From positions 1 to 64,000 of the forward strand of contig JBBRLB010000003.1 in assembly GCA_038231575.1 (NCBI GenBank): a stretch of 64,000 bases of DNA, read 5' to 3'. The DNA is from CAITWF01 sp038231575 (GTDB lineage: Bacteria; Verrucomicrobiota; Verrucomicrobiia; Opitutales; Opitutaceae). The position numbers and the translations under genes were made by a program. Of this stretch, positions 34,987-44,800 are shown one piece after another; the stretch's first letter is position 1; each line of letters opens with the position of its first letter. Below the pieces are notes generated by a model, which was not told the origin of the DNA, searched no databases, and was given only the letters and a program-made list of their open reading frames with translations.

Positions 34987-37107
34987 ATGAAAAATAATCT
35001 GCTTCGCGCCCTCGGCGCGTTTGCGCTCTGCTCCGTCGCGTCCGTCATGCCCGCCCAAACCGCCCCCGCCTACTCGTTTCCGCCCGCCGACCTGATGAAC
35101 ATCGGGGTCTACTATTATCCCGAGGCCTGGCCCGCGGCCCAGTGGTCGCGCGACATGGCGAACATCAAAAAACTCGGGATGGAGTTTGTCCACCTGGGCG
35201 AATTCGCGTGGGCCTTCATGGAGCCGACCGAGGGTTCCTATGATTTCGCGTGGCTCGATAAAAATATCGAACTCGCCGCCGCCCAGGGCCTCAAGGTCGT
35301 CCTCTGCACGCCAACGCCGGCCCCGCCGATCTGGCTTACGGAGACGCATCCCGAGGTGCTCATGGTTGACGCCGCCGGTCGCACGCAAGTCCACGGCACG
35401 CGGCAGCACGCAACGTGGAGTTCTCCGGTCTATCGCGATTACGTCGAGCGCATCGTCAACGAACTCGGCCGTCGCTACGGCAAGGACCCGCGCGTGTGGG
35501 GCTGGCAGCTCGACAACGAACTCACGCACTATGGCAAGGAGCCCGACTTCAGCGCGCCGTCGCAGAAAAAATTTCAAGCGTGGCTCCAGAAAAAATACGG
35601 CACGATCGACGCGCTGAATCGCGACTGGGGCAACGCGTTTTGGTCGCAGATCTATCAGCGCTTCGATCAAGTGCGGCTGCCGAACCCGCAGGAGTTCGTC
35701 GCGCAGTTCAACCCGCATCAGATGCTCGATTCGCAGCGCTGGTTCGCCGAGGAAACCGCCGACTACCTGCGGTTCCAAACGAATATCCTCCGCAAATACT
35801 GCGGTCACAACCAGTGGATCACCACGAACCACATCCACAATTTTTCCGCGGTGAACCCCGCGCTCAACGCGAAGGATTTCGATGTCGTTTCGTGGACGCT
35901 CTATCCCGTCCACGGCAACGCGAACCGCGGCCCGCTCGGCTTTCGCCTCGGCGATCCGGCGGTGCTCACGTTTGCGGCCGACTTCATGCGCAGCCTCAAC
36001 GGCCAGGCCGGCCTCATGGAGCTGCAGCCCGGCCAGGTGAATTGGGGCGAGGTCAATCCGCAGCCCTACCCCGGCGCCGTGCACCTGTGGATCATGCGCG
36101 CGTTTGCTGCCGGCTCGAAATTCGTCTGCACCTATCGCTATCGCCAGCCGCTCTCCGGCGCGGAGATGTATCACTACAGGCTCGTCGGCCCCGACGGCGT
36201 CACGCCCACCAATGGCGGCGAACACTACGCGCAGGCCGCGCGCGAACTCGTCCAACTGCGCGCCGCCGCGAAACCTGGCGCGCCCCTCCCGCCCGCCTAC
36301 GCCGCGCGCCGCACCGCGATTCTCTATAGCTACGAAGTCCGCTGGGATCTCGACAACCACAAGCAGAACAAGGCGTGGGACAGCTACGAGCATCTGCTCA
36401 AATATCACCGCGCGCTCTCCCGCGCCGGTGCGCCCATCGACGTCATCACCGAGGACAAAGATTTCTCCGCCTACCCCTTTCTCATCGCCCCTGCCTACCA
36501 GCTCCTCGACGCCCAACTGGTCGCGCGCTGGAAGACCTACGCGGAAAACGGCGGCCATCTCATCCTCACCTGCCGCACCGGCCAAAAAGATCGCCGGGGC
36601 TTTTTGTGGGAGGGCCCGTGGGCCGCGCCGATCCTCGATCTCATCGGAGCGAAAATCAAATTCTACGACACGCTGCCCGCGCCAAACGTCGGCCACGTGA
36701 AAGCCGGCGAGCAATCGCACGAATGGGCGACGTGGGCGGACGTGCTTGAGCCCCTCGACCAGCCTGGGGCAGGCCGCGTGGACACGCTCGCGACCTATGC
36801 CGACCAGTATTACGCCGGCGGTGTCGCAGCCACCACGCGCAAACTCGGCAAAGGCAGCGTGACCTATATCGGTGTCGACTCCACGAGCGGCTCGATCGAG
36901 GCGCAGCTCGTCCGGGGCGAATTCGCGCGCGCCGGTGTGGCCACGGAGAATTTCCCCGAAGGCTTCGCCGTCGATTTCCGCGACGGCCTGTGGATCGCGA
37001 CGAATTTCACCGCGAACGCCGTCGCCGCGCCGATTCCCGCCGGCGCGAAAATTCTCCTCGGCACGGCGAGCGTGCCGACCGCGGGTGTGACGGTGTGGCA
37101 GCAGTGA
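34987..37107 (+). CDS. Beta-galactosidase, GH42, exported
   Basis: A 706-residue GH42 enzyme. The signal peptide (MKNNLLRALGAFALCSVASV, then MPAQTA) points to the periplasm or outside. Domain A is a TIM barrel: IGVYYYPEAWPAAQW, the acid/base E178 in WGWQLDNELTHYG and the nucleophile E345 in GLMELQPGQVNWG. The trimerisation domain B follows (YSYEVRWDLDNH) and a small beta domain C closes the protein. Length is normal for the family. The ATG at 34987 is the only start giving a proper signal peptide. It probably acts on galactosides of plant polysaccharides along with the divergent CE15 esterase. Confidence 0.92.
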   Translation: MKNNLLRALGAFALCSVASVMPAQTAPAYSFPPADLMNIGVYYYPEAWPAAQWSRDMANIKKLGMEFVHLGEFAWAFMEPTEGSYDFAWLDKNIELAAAQGLKVVLCTPTPAPPIWLTETHPEVLMVDAAGRTQVHGTRQHATWSSPVYRDYVERIVNELGRRYGKDPRVWGWQLDNELTHYGKEPDFSAPSQKKFQAWLQKKYGTIDALNRDWGNAFWSQIYQRFDQVRLPNPQEFVAQFNPHQMLDSQRWFAEETADYLRFQTNILRKYCGHNQWITTNHIHNFSAVNPALNAKDFDVVSWTLYPVHGNANRGPLGFRLGDPAVLTFAADFMRSLNGQAGLMELQPGQVNWGEVNPQPYPGAVHLWIMRAFAAGSKFVCTYRYRQPLSGAEMYHYRLVGPDGVTPTNGGEHYAQAARELVQLRAAAKPGAPLPPAYAARRTAILYSYEVRWDLDNHKQNKAWDSYEHLLKYHRALSRAGAPIDVITEDKDFSAYPFLIAPAYQLLDAQLVARWKTYAENGGHLILTCRTGQKDRRGFLWEGPWAAPILDLIGAKIKFYDTLPAPNVGHVKAGEQSHEWATWADVLEPLDQPGAGRVDTLATYADQYYAGGVAATTRKLGKGSVTYIGVDSTSGSIEAQLVRGEFARAGVATENFPEGFAVDFRDGLWIATNFTANAVAAPIPAGAKILLGTASVPTAGVTVWQQ

Positions 37108-37170
37108 CGCGTCCAGCCCGAAAGCTGGTCTCGGCCATGAGACCGGCTTCCGAAGACGATTCGCCGCGGC

Positions 37171-37350
37171 TTAGTAGCCTTCGGTTTTTTGCTGCTGGCC
37201 GACGTCTTTCTGCACGCGGCCGACGGCTTCTTGCACGCGGCCCCGGACTTGCAGTCCGACGTTGCGGGTAATTTTGCCGGCGACGGCCTTGACCTTGCCT
37301 TTGACGATGTTGGCTTCACCAGCGGCTTTGTTACGAGTGCTCACTTTCAT
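37171..37350 (-). CDS. CsbD-like stress protein
   Basis: A 59-residue hydrophilic protein. ANIVKGKVKAVAGKITRNVG and RVQEAVGRVQKDVGQ are two related helical units typical of the CsbD family, which is induced by general stress and has no known enzymatic role. The start at 37350 is preferred because the longer frame to 37506 has no family resemblance. Confidence 0.85.
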   Translation of the reverse strand: MKVSTRNKAAGEANIVKGKVKAVAGKITRNVGLQVRGRVQEAVGRVQKDVGQQQKTEGY

Positions 37351-37514
37351 TTTGAGGGAGGGTTGAGGAGATTTAATGGTTACGTGACGCAAGCGACCGA
37401 CCGAGTGCGCACCCCGCAGTTCCATGCGACGCACGGGCTGTTTAACCCACCCGCACGTCACGTGGCTTGCGCCTCGCCCAGATTTCCGCCGCGATAGATG
37501 AGCCACTTCGCCCG

Positions 37515-37742
37515 ATGACCGACCAAAAATCCAACGATCCGCTGCACGGCGTTACGCTTGAGCGCATCGTCACCGAGCTTTCGGCGCATTTCGGCTGGGA
37601 GGAAATGGCGCGGCGCGTGCCGGTGCGGTGTTTCGAATTCGATCCCAGCGTGAAATCCAGCCTTACGTTCCTGCGCAAGACGCCGTGGGCGCGCGCGAAG
37701 GTCGAGGACCTGTTTGTGCGCTGGAAACTGACGGGCAGTTGA
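37515..37742 (+). CDS. VF530-family DNA-binding protein
   Basis: A 75-residue protein with the VF530 pattern: DPLHGVTLERIVTELSAHFG, then WEEMARRVPVRCFEFDPSV, then SLTFLRKTPWARAKVEDLFV. The family fold resembles a small DNA-binding domain, and its cellular role is unknown. The ATG at 37515 fits the usual family length. Confidence 0.88.
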   Translation: MTDQKSNDPLHGVTLERIVTELSAHFGWEEMARRVPVRCFEFDPSVKSSLTFLRKTPWARAKVEDLFVRWKLTGS

Positions 37743-37769
37743 TCCGTCCCGGAAAAATTTCGGCCGCCG

Positions 37770-38795
37770 ATGAACAAAGTCCACCTCCCTGATCTGCCGT
37801 GGGACGAGTTGCACTCGCCCACGAAAAAATTCCACTCGTTCTGCCGCAACCTCTCGATCGCGCTCGGTGGCATCCGCAACACCGGCACGTGGGGTGGCGG
37901 GCATCCGTTCGATCTGCAGGTTCGGCGGCTCCCGGCGGGGGCAGCGGTCTGCCCGTTTCACTTGCACGTGGGCCAGTGGGAAATGTTCGTCGTTCTCGCC
38001 GGCCAGGGCGAGGTGCGCACCCCCGAGGGCTGGCACGCGGTGAAAACCGGCGACGTTTTCATCCACCCGCCGGGCGTGCCCCATCAATTGAAGGCCGCGA
38101 GCGCGGGAGAACTGGAGGTCCTGATTATCGCCGATAACCCGCCCGTCGACTGCTGCCATTATCCCGATTCGAACAAATGGAGCATGCGCCCACCCGGGAA
38201 ACTCTTTCGCATGACCGAGGCGGATTATTTCGACGGCGAAGACACGCCGGTCGCCGGCGCCGTGCCCTATCAGCTCGCGCCGCCGCCGGCCGCGGTGCCG
38301 CTCGCACTCTTTGCCCGGCGCAAACTCACTCTTGAGGATCTCGGGTGGGAGGTTTACGCGTCGCCGAAGAAAAAATTCCGCGGCGGGAGCAAGGAAATCT
38401 CGATCGCCCTCGGGGCAAAGCCCAACACGCCCACCGGGCTCGGCGGCCATCCGTTCGACCTCGAGCTGCAGAAACTCGCACCGGGCGAGACGGGGTGTCC
38501 GTTTCATTTTCATTCCGCCCAGTGGGAATTGTATCTTATCGTGAGTGGAACGGCGACGGTGCGGGTGGAGAGTGAAAAACACACCCTTCGCGCCGGCGAT
38601 GTGATCCTGCACCCGCCAGGCGAAGCCCACCAAATGTGGAACGCCTCCGCGACCGACGACCTGCTGTTATACCTCGTCGCTGACAATCCGCCGGTGGACT
38701 ACTGGCACTATCCCGATTCCGGCAAATGGGGCCTGCGCAGCCCGCGGAAATTTTTCCGCATCGCCGAACTCGATTATTGGGACGGGGAGGAGTGA
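37770..38795 (+). CDS. Tandem double-cupin protein
   Basis: A 341-residue protein consisting of two homologous cupin halves (about 5-165 and 185-341). Each half has the same layout: SIALGG/SIALGA, GGHPFDLQ/GGHPFDLE, CPFHLHVGQWEMF/CPFHFHSAQWELY (metal-binding HxH), GDVFIHPPGVPHQ/GDVILHPPGEAHQ and NPPVD(C/Y)xHYPDS. Both metal sites look complete. It could be a sugar isomerase or dioxygenase-like protein; nothing specific can be said. Its last 22 bases overlap the convergent MbnP-MbnH gene. Confidence 0.82.
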   Translation: MNKVHLPDLPWDELHSPTKKFHSFCRNLSIALGGIRNTGTWGGGHPFDLQVRRLPAGAAVCPFHLHVGQWEMFVVLAGQGEVRTPEGWHAVKTGDVFIHPPGVPHQLKAASAGELEVLIIADNPPVDCCHYPDSNKWSMRPPGKLFRMTEADYFDGEDTPVAGAVPYQLAPPPAAVPLALFARRKLTLEDLGWEVYASPKKKFRGGSKEISIALGAKPNTPTGLGGHPFDLELQKLAPGETGCPFHFHSAQWELYLIVSGTATVRVESEKHTLRAGDVILHPPGEAHQMWNASATDDLLLYLVADNPPVDYWHYPDSGKWGLRSPRKFFRIAELDYWDGEE

Positions 38796-40573
38796 GGCGG
38801 CGGCGGTGGCCCGGGCTGGCCCGGCAGTCCCGCCCTACCCTCGAAACGCGCATCGGTCAGCGTTCGCAAAAACGCCACGAGCGCGCGCTGGTCGTCGGTG
38901 CTGAGCTGCAGGCCGCCGTCCGGGTGTTTCGCGAGATTCGGATCGAGCGTGGCGCTGCGGGCCACGCCGTGATCGTAGTGCGCGACGACGTCCTCGAGCG
39001 TGCGGAAGCGGCCATCGTGCATATAGGGGCCGGTCACGGCGACGTTGCGCAGCGAGGGCGTCTTGAATTTATCGGCGTCGTTCGCATTCGCGGTAACTTT
39101 TTCGCGACCATGATCCGTGCCGTGCAACGCGAGACCGTTGTTCTTGTAAGCGAAGTCGCTGAACAGCGGGCCACCGTGGCAGTGGAAACAATCCGCGCCG
39201 CGCTTGCCGCGCGCGGGATCGTATTCGGTGAGGAAGAGCGCGAAGCCCCGCTGCTCGTCTTCGGTCATCGTCGCTTCGCCCCGCAGCGCGCGATCGAATT
39301 TCGAGTCGGCGGAAACTTGGGCGAGTAGATATTGCTCGAGGGCCAGCCCGATTCGCTCGGGCGTGATTTCGGGCGTGCCAAAGGCCGCGGCAAAATCCGC
39401 GCGGATGTTTTCCTGGCGGGCGAGCGTCGCGGCCACCTTCGCGGCCTCGGCGTGCATCTCGATCGGGTTGGTCATCGCGGCGAGCGTCTGATCGCGCACG
39501 CGCGGCTGGCTACCGTCCCACGCATAGGCGGGCTGCCACGCAAGGTTGACCAACGGCTGGGCGTTGCGCGCACCGATCACCCCCTCGGCGCCACGGCTGT
39601 AGGCCACGCGATCGCTGAAGGCCCGGTCGGGCGCGTGGCAGCTTGCGCAGCTTTGCGCACCGTTGCCCGAGAGCCGCGGGTCGTGGAAAAGTTTCCGACC
39701 GAGCGCGACGCCCTCGATCGTGAGCGGATTGTCGGCGGGTAACGCGGGCTGCGGCCAGCCAGCCGGGACAGTGAAGGCGCGCGGGGTCGTGTCCTTGTAG
39801 CCCCGAGCGTGAGCGAGTGGATTCTTCGAATCCTCCACTCGCTCGCGCTCGTGGCTACCGGCTGTCGGCGTCGCCTCGAGCCAATACCACGCGTGCTCGA
39901 CGGCGGCCGCGAGTTGCGGGGCGAGCGTGTCGTCTTTCCCCGAGTGCGTCGTCTCGCTGCCATCGTCGGCCGACAATGGGCGGTCGCGCAGCGCGCGCGC
40001 GAGATCGAGCGCGAGGGAAATCGTCGTCGCGCGCTCGACGTGAAAGTCGGCCCGGAAGCGCATCGTCATCACGCGCTCATCGGTCGCGAGATGATAGGAA
40101 AATCCCCGCTCATCACCGGCCGCTGCGCGCCAGCGACCTTCGAGCGCGAGAAAGACGTAGCCGCCCTGCCAGTTCCAATGCAGACCGTTGACGAGCGGGT
40201 TGAGCGGGTGGCCGGCGGGCCACGCCTCCGGCGACGCGTGATTCGCGGCCGGCGGCACGCCGAGTTGAAATTCGATCCCGGCATAGTCGCCCTCGGGGAC
40301 TTCGCGCAACGCGAGCGAGAGCCGGCCCGCGGCGGCATCGATGAACCCATACTGGCCGTCGAGCCGCACGACCGATCCGTCGGCGCGGCCGAGCGCCACG
40401 CCGGAAACGATCGCGGCGAGTCGGGTGATGCGCAGCGATTGGCCACTCTTGTTTTTCACCGAGGCCGACGGTCCGGCGAGTGGCGCGCCTTCCCACGTGG
40501 GCGCAATCGTCAGCGTCAGGTCGGCCGCCGCGAGGGGCGCGGCGAGGCAGAGCAGGAAGACGATAAAACGCAT
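38774..40573 (-). CDS. MbnP-like domain fused to MbnH-like di-heme peroxidase
   Basis: A 599-residue exported protein combining two normally separate proteins. Residues 19-225 match the MbnP family (HPLNPLVNGLHWNWQGGYVF, FLALEGRW, YHLATDERVMTM), whose relatives MopE/CorA bind copper using kynurenine made from Trp; W133 and W135 are the obvious candidates. Residues 262-575 are a MauG/MbnH-type di-heme cytochrome c peroxidase with hemes at CASCH (309-313) and CFHCH (462-466). In known systems MbnH oxidises that Trp in MbnP. The linker (about 239-259) is encoded by a palindromic element. The ATG at 40573 gives a signal peptide ending LAAPLAAA. Putative CTTAAC boxes lie 23-72 bases upstream. The gene is divergent from a response regulator. 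Confidence 0.88.
   Translation of the reverse strand: MRFIVFLLCLAAPLAAADLTLTIAPTWEGAPLAGPSASVKNKSGQSLRITRLAAIVSGVALGRADGSVVRLDGQYGFIDAAAGRLSLALREVPEGDYAGIEFQLGVPPAANHASPEAWPAGHPLNPLVNGLHWNWQGGYVFLALEGRWRAAAGDERGFSYHLATDERVMTMRFRADFHVERATTISLALDLARALRDRPLSADDGSETTHSGKDDTLAPQLAAAVEHAWYWLEATPTAGSHERERVEDSKNPLAHARGYKDTTPRAFTVPAGWPQPALPADNPLTIEGVALGRKLFHDPRLSGNGAQSCASCHAPDRAFSDRVAYSRGAEGVIGARNAQPLVNLAWQPAYAWDGSQPRVRDQTLAAMTNPIEMHAEAAKVAATLARQENIRADFAAAFGTPEITPERIGLALEQYLLAQVSADSKFDRALRGEATMTEDEQRGFALFLTEYDPARGKRGADCFHCHGGPLFSDFAYKNNGLALHGTDHGREKVTANANDADKFKTPSLRNVAVTGPYMHDGRFRTLEDVVAHYDHGVARSATLDPNLAKHPDGGLQLSTDDQRALVAFLRTLTDARFEGRAGLPGQPGPPPPPHSSPSQ
39797..39858 (-). repeat. Palindromic element inserted in frame in the MbnP-MbnH gene
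   Basis: A 62-bp near-palindrome with ends GTAGC and GCTAC and inner TCGCTC(A/G)CGCTCG arms, related to the copies at 14064 and 26092 but 6 bases longer in the centre, so the frame is kept. It encodes SHERERVEDSKNPLAHARGY between the MbnP and peroxidase domains. Confidence 0.9.
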
Positions 40574-40595
40574 CGGGCGAGGGTGCGCCGGCGGC

Positions 40596-40645
40596 GTTAA
40601 GTCCGTGTGTGCGACGGCCCGGAGAAATGTTAAGGGCATGTTAAG
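40596..40645. promoter_or_regulatory. CTTAAC triple-box site, MbnP-MbnH / response regulator
   Basis: On the minus strand: CTTAAC (40645-40640), 5 bases, CTTAAC (40634-40629), 27 bases, CTTAAC (40601-40596), 22 bases, then the ATG of the fusion gene. CACAC precedes the last box. The paired boxes repeat with an 11-base period, as direct-repeat sites of OmpR/PhoB-type regulators do. The site also lies 53-102 bases upstream of the response regulator on the plus strand. Confidence 0.7.
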
Positions 40646-40697
40646 ACTCCGGAGGTTGCGCCCGAGGCCACCTTTGTTAAAACCGAACACCGCCCCC

Positions 40698-41444
40698 ATG
40701 ACTGCCGACGCCTCCACCTCCGGCCGCACCCGTCTGCTGATGATCGACGACGACAAAAAACTTTGCCGGCTCGTGACCACGTATCTTGAACCGCTGGGCT
40801 TCGACGTCAGCGTCGCGCACACCGGGCCCGAGGGCGTGGAACGCGCGACGGCCGCCGACGCCGTCTGGCACGCCCTGCTCCTCGATGTGATGTTGCCCGG
40901 CATGGACGGTTTCGAGGTGCTCAAAAAAATTCGGGCGAAAAGCAACGTGCCCGTCCTGATGCTGACCGCGCGCGGCGACGAAACCGATCGGATCGTCGGG
41001 CTCGAGGTCGGGGCGGATGATTACGTGCCGAAAACATTTTCGACGCGGGAACTACTGGCGCGCATTCGGGCGGTGCTGCGCCGCAGTGCCGCAACCGCCG
41101 CCTCCGACGCTCCGATCGCCGCCCCGCCCACGGAACTCGTCATCGGCGATCTCCACATTAATTTCGATGCGCGCTCGGCGGTGCTCGGCGCGACGCCACT
41201 GGTGCTCACCCCGGTGGAGTTCGACCTGCTCGCGAGCCTTGCGAAGGCGAAAGGCCGCATCAAATCGCGCGAGTCGCTCCTCGACGAGATCCGCGACCGG
41301 AATTACGACGTGTTCGATCGCTCGATCGACGTGCACATTTCGTCGCTGCGCAAAAAACTCGGCGACGATCCCAAGGAGCCGCGTTTCATCCGGACCGTGC
41401 GGTCCGCCGGCTACATGCTGCTCAATCCCGGTGCCACCACGTAG
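40698..41444 (+). CDS. OmpR/CpxR-type response regulator
   Basis: A 248-residue two-component regulator. The receiver domain (12-130) has the acidic pocket MIDDD, phospho-acceptor D63 in LLLDVMLPGMDG, Thr in MLTARG and K112. The residue after K112 is Thr where most relatives have Pro. The winged-helix output domain (about 150-245) has the usual LTPVEFDLLASLAKAKGRI and SIDVHISSLRKKLGDDP blocks. No kinase gene is adjacent; the most likely partner is the CpxA-like kinase at 52381. The start at 40698 excludes a long upstream open frame that overlaps the promoter. Confidence 0.93.
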   Translation: MTADASTSGRTRLLMIDDDKKLCRLVTTYLEPLGFDVSVAHTGPEGVERATAADAVWHALLLDVMLPGMDGFEVLKKIRAKSNVPVLMLTARGDETDRIVGLEVGADDYVPKTFSTRELLARIRAVLRRSAATAASDAPIAAPPTELVIGDLHINFDARSAVLGATPLVLTPVEFDLLASLAKAKGRIKSRESLLDEIRDRNYDVFDRSIDVHISSLRKKLGDDPKEPRFIRTVRSAGYMLLNPGATT

Positions 41445-41453
41445 AGGCGGCCC

Positions 41454-41816
41454 TCACGCCACGGCCGCCACCGCGAGCAGACTCCGCAATTGGGAGAGCG
41501 CGATGGGCTTGGCGACAACGCCGTCGACCTTGAGCCGGAGATATTTCTCGACCTGCGCCGCCGCCAGCGCGCCGGAAATCACGTAAATGCGGCCCGGAAA
41601 ACCGCGGGCGCGCAAATTCTGCACCAGGCCGAGCCCATCCGTGACCGGCATGTGATGATCGGTGACCACAACGTCGAATGCTTCGTGATTGAGGCGATCG
41701 ATCGCGGCGGCTCCGTGCGGTTCGCACGTTACTTCCCAACCCAGAAGCGTGAGCAACTGGATCAAGGCACCGCGCAACATCTCGTCATCCTCGGCATAAA
41801 GGAGCCGTTTGTTCAT
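41454..41816 (-). CDS. Single-domain response regulator
   Basis: A 120-residue stand-alone receiver domain: acidic pair in YAEDDEMLRG, phospho-acceptor D53 in VVVTDHHMPVTDG, Ser/Thr position in YVISGA and conserved Lys in VVAKPI. There is no output domain, so it would act by protein contact or as a phosphate sink. It ends 9 bases from the convergent OmpR-type regulator and starts 71 bases after the first YHYH gene on the same strand, so read-through from that gene is possible. Confidence 0.9.
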   Translation of the reverse strand: MNKRLLYAEDDEMLRGALIQLLTLLGWEVTCEPHGAAAIDRLNHEAFDVVVTDHHMPVTDGLGLVQNLRARGFPGRIYVISGALAAAQVEKYLRLKVDGVVAKPIALSQLRSLLAVAAVA

Positions 41817-41887
41817 TCCCGCGGGCTGACACGCGAAACGCCCCGTGGTTCACGGCCTCCCGGCAGGTCGCAAACCCTTACGAAGAT

Positions 41888-44800
41888 TTAGCGAACGACA
41901 TAAAGTTCCACGATGACGGTGCCGGTCGTGCTCCCGGCACCGCCCACCACCGCAGTGTAGGCGCCGGCACTCAGCGAGACGAGAAGCACGGCGTCCTTGC
42001 TGCCCGTGGGCAGCGCAAACGCGCCCGCCTGCGCCGAAACCGGCGCGATGTCGGCAGCGTTGCTGGCATTGCCCCAGTCGTCGTTGCTCGCGACGATGGT
42101 GCTGCCCGAGTAGAGCGTGATCCGCGGATCGGGCAGCGTGCCGGGGACGCCGAAGACGGCGAGTCCCGGGCCGACTGCCCGGACGAGCATGCGCACGGCG
42201 CCCTCGCCCGCGATGACGAAGCCGGGAATCAGCACATCGTCGCCCGTGCCCACGAACGCGCGCGCCGAGGCGTTGATCAGCCGGGCCGACGTGTCGGCGG
42301 GCGCGCCATCGTAGACCTCGACCAACACGACGCCACTGGTGCTGCTGCCGGACGCGGAGACGGGCGTGGTGTAGGTGCCCGGCGCGAGCGTCGTGACGAT
42401 CGCAGCGTCGCCGCTGCCGGCGTTGAGCGGAAACGCCCCCGCCGCGGCGATGGCGGTCGTGTCGGCGGCGAGCCAATTGTCGTTGCTCGCGACAAGCGTC
42501 GACCCCGACATCAGGTCGAGCCGCGGATCGGCGAGCGCGCTCGCGAGGCCGAAACTGGCAAAGAGCGTCGGGCCCACCGCCCGCACGACAAGCCGCTTGC
42601 CCGCGCCTGATCCACCGAGGACGAACCCGACGATGGGCGTGCCCGCGCTGCCACCGATGCGCGCGCGCACGGCGAGGTTCACGATACCCGCGGCGAGGGT
42701 CGCGGCCGCCGGCGCGCCGGCGGTGACCGTAAGCGTGGCCACCGAGCTCGTCACGAAGCCCGCACTGTTCGTGACGGTGCAGGAGAAGCCGCCCGCGTCC
42801 GCGGGTTGCGCCGACGCGATGGTGTAGCTGGCCGAGGTCGCGCCGGAAATCACGGCGCCATTCCGGGCCCATTGGTAACTCAGCGGCGCGGCGCCGCTCG
42901 CACCCACGGTGAACGTCGCGCCCGCGCCCGCCACGACGGTCACGCTCGCCGGCGGCGAGGTGATCGCCGGCGGGGGGTTGGCGCTGTTGACCGTGAGCGT
43001 CGCGGCGTTGCTCGTGACGCTGCCGGCGCTGTTCGTGACGACACAACTGTAACTGCCCGCGTCAGCCGACTGCGCGCTCGCGATCGAATAACTTGTGGCG
43101 GTGGCGCCCCCGATCGCGGCGACGCCTTTATACCACTGGTAGGTGAGCGGCGTGGCGCCGCTCGCCGCGAGGGTGAAGGTCGCGCTGCTGCCCGAGGCGA
43201 CGCTCGCGCTCGCCGGTGAGAGCGTGATGGTCGGCGCGGCTGGGCTGCTCGACACCGCGAGGGCGGCGGCGTTGCTCGTCGCGCTGCCGACGCTGTTGGC
43301 GACCACGCACGCGTAACTGCCCGCATCCGCGGCTTGCGCGCTGGCGAGCGAATAGCTCGCGCTGGTCGCGCCGGAAATCGCGGCGCCGTTTTTCTGCCAT
43401 TGATAGGTGAGCGGTGCCGTGCCGTTGGCGACCACGGTGAGGGTCACGCTCGCACCCGTTGTCACACTGGCGCTGACGGGCTGCGACGCGATACTCGGCG
43501 CGACGGCGGCGCTCGTGACGGTGAGGCTCGCGGCGCTGCTCGTGGTCGAACCCGTGCTGTTGGTAACCACGCACGCGTAGCTGCCCCCGTCACCCGCCTG
43601 CACGCTCGCGATCGTGTAGCTCGCGCTGGTCGCGCCGCTGAGGGCGACGCCGGATTTTTGCCACTGGTAGGCCAGCGGTGCAGTCCCGCTCGCGGTAACC
43701 GTGAAGGTCGCGCTGCTGCCGGTCGTCACCGTCGCGTTCGCCGGCTGCGTGGTGATCGTGGGCGCCGTGGCGGGCGAATTCACGGTGAGGGTGGCGGCGT
43801 TGCTCGTCGCGCTGCCCAGACTGTTCGTCACGACGCAGGAGTAGCTGCCGGAGTCCGCGACCTGCACGCCGGTGAGCGCATCGTTCGAGGTCGTCGCGCC
43901 CGGGAGCGCCGTCACACCTTTATACCATTGGTAAGTGAGCGGTGCGGTGCCGTTGGCCACGACGGTGAAAACCGCGCTGCCGCCAACGGCAACCGTCGCA
44001 CTGGCCGGCTGCGTGGCGATACTCGGGGCGACGGCGGCGGTGCTGACGGTGAGCGTCGCGGCATTCGTGCCGGTTGAGCCCGCGCTGTTGCTGACCACGC
44101 AAACATAACTCCCCGCATCCGTGCTCTGCGCGCTGGCGATCGAGTAAGTCGCCGCGGTGGCGCTGCTGATCGCGACGGAGTTTTTATACCATTGATAGGT
44201 CAGCGGCGCAGTGCCGCCCGCGAGCACGGTGAACGTCGCCGCGCTCCCCGCGGTCACGGTGGCGCTGGCCGGCTGCGTGGTGATGCCCGGCACCGTCGCG
44301 CCGGTCGTCACCGTGAGCGTCGCCGCAGTCGTGGTCGCGGAGCCGGCGCTGTTGGTCACGACGCAGGTGTAGCTGCCCGCGTCCGACGCCTGCGCACTCG
44401 CAATCGAATAACTCGCACTGGTCGCGCCAGAAATCGCCGCGCTGTTCTTGCTCCATTGGTAAGTCAGCGGCGTGGTCCCGCTCGCGGTCACCGTGAAGGT
44501 CGCGCCCGCTCCCGCGGCGATCGTCGCATTCGACGGCTGTCCCGTGATCGCGGGGGCGGTCGCGGTGCCGTTAACCGTGAGCGTGACGGCGTTGCTCGTG
44601 ACCGAGCCGAGGCTGTTCACGACGGCGACAGAATAGCTGCCGCTATCGGCCGCCTGCGCGCTCGCGATCGTATAGCTCGCGCTCGCCGCGCCGCCGATGG
44701 CACTGCCGCCCTTAGACCACTGGTAGCTCAAGGGCGCGGTGCCACTCGCGACGACCGTAAAAGTCACGCTTGAACCAACCGCCACCGTCTGGCCTGCCGG

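Noticed and set aside
38774..38795. The 22-base overlap of the convergent double-cupin and MbnP-MbnH genes could signal a wrong stop in one of them.
   Set aside because: Both end after complete domains and the MbnP-MbnH tail (Pro-rich, HSSPSQ) is plausible as a non-conserved extension; no frameshift is needed.
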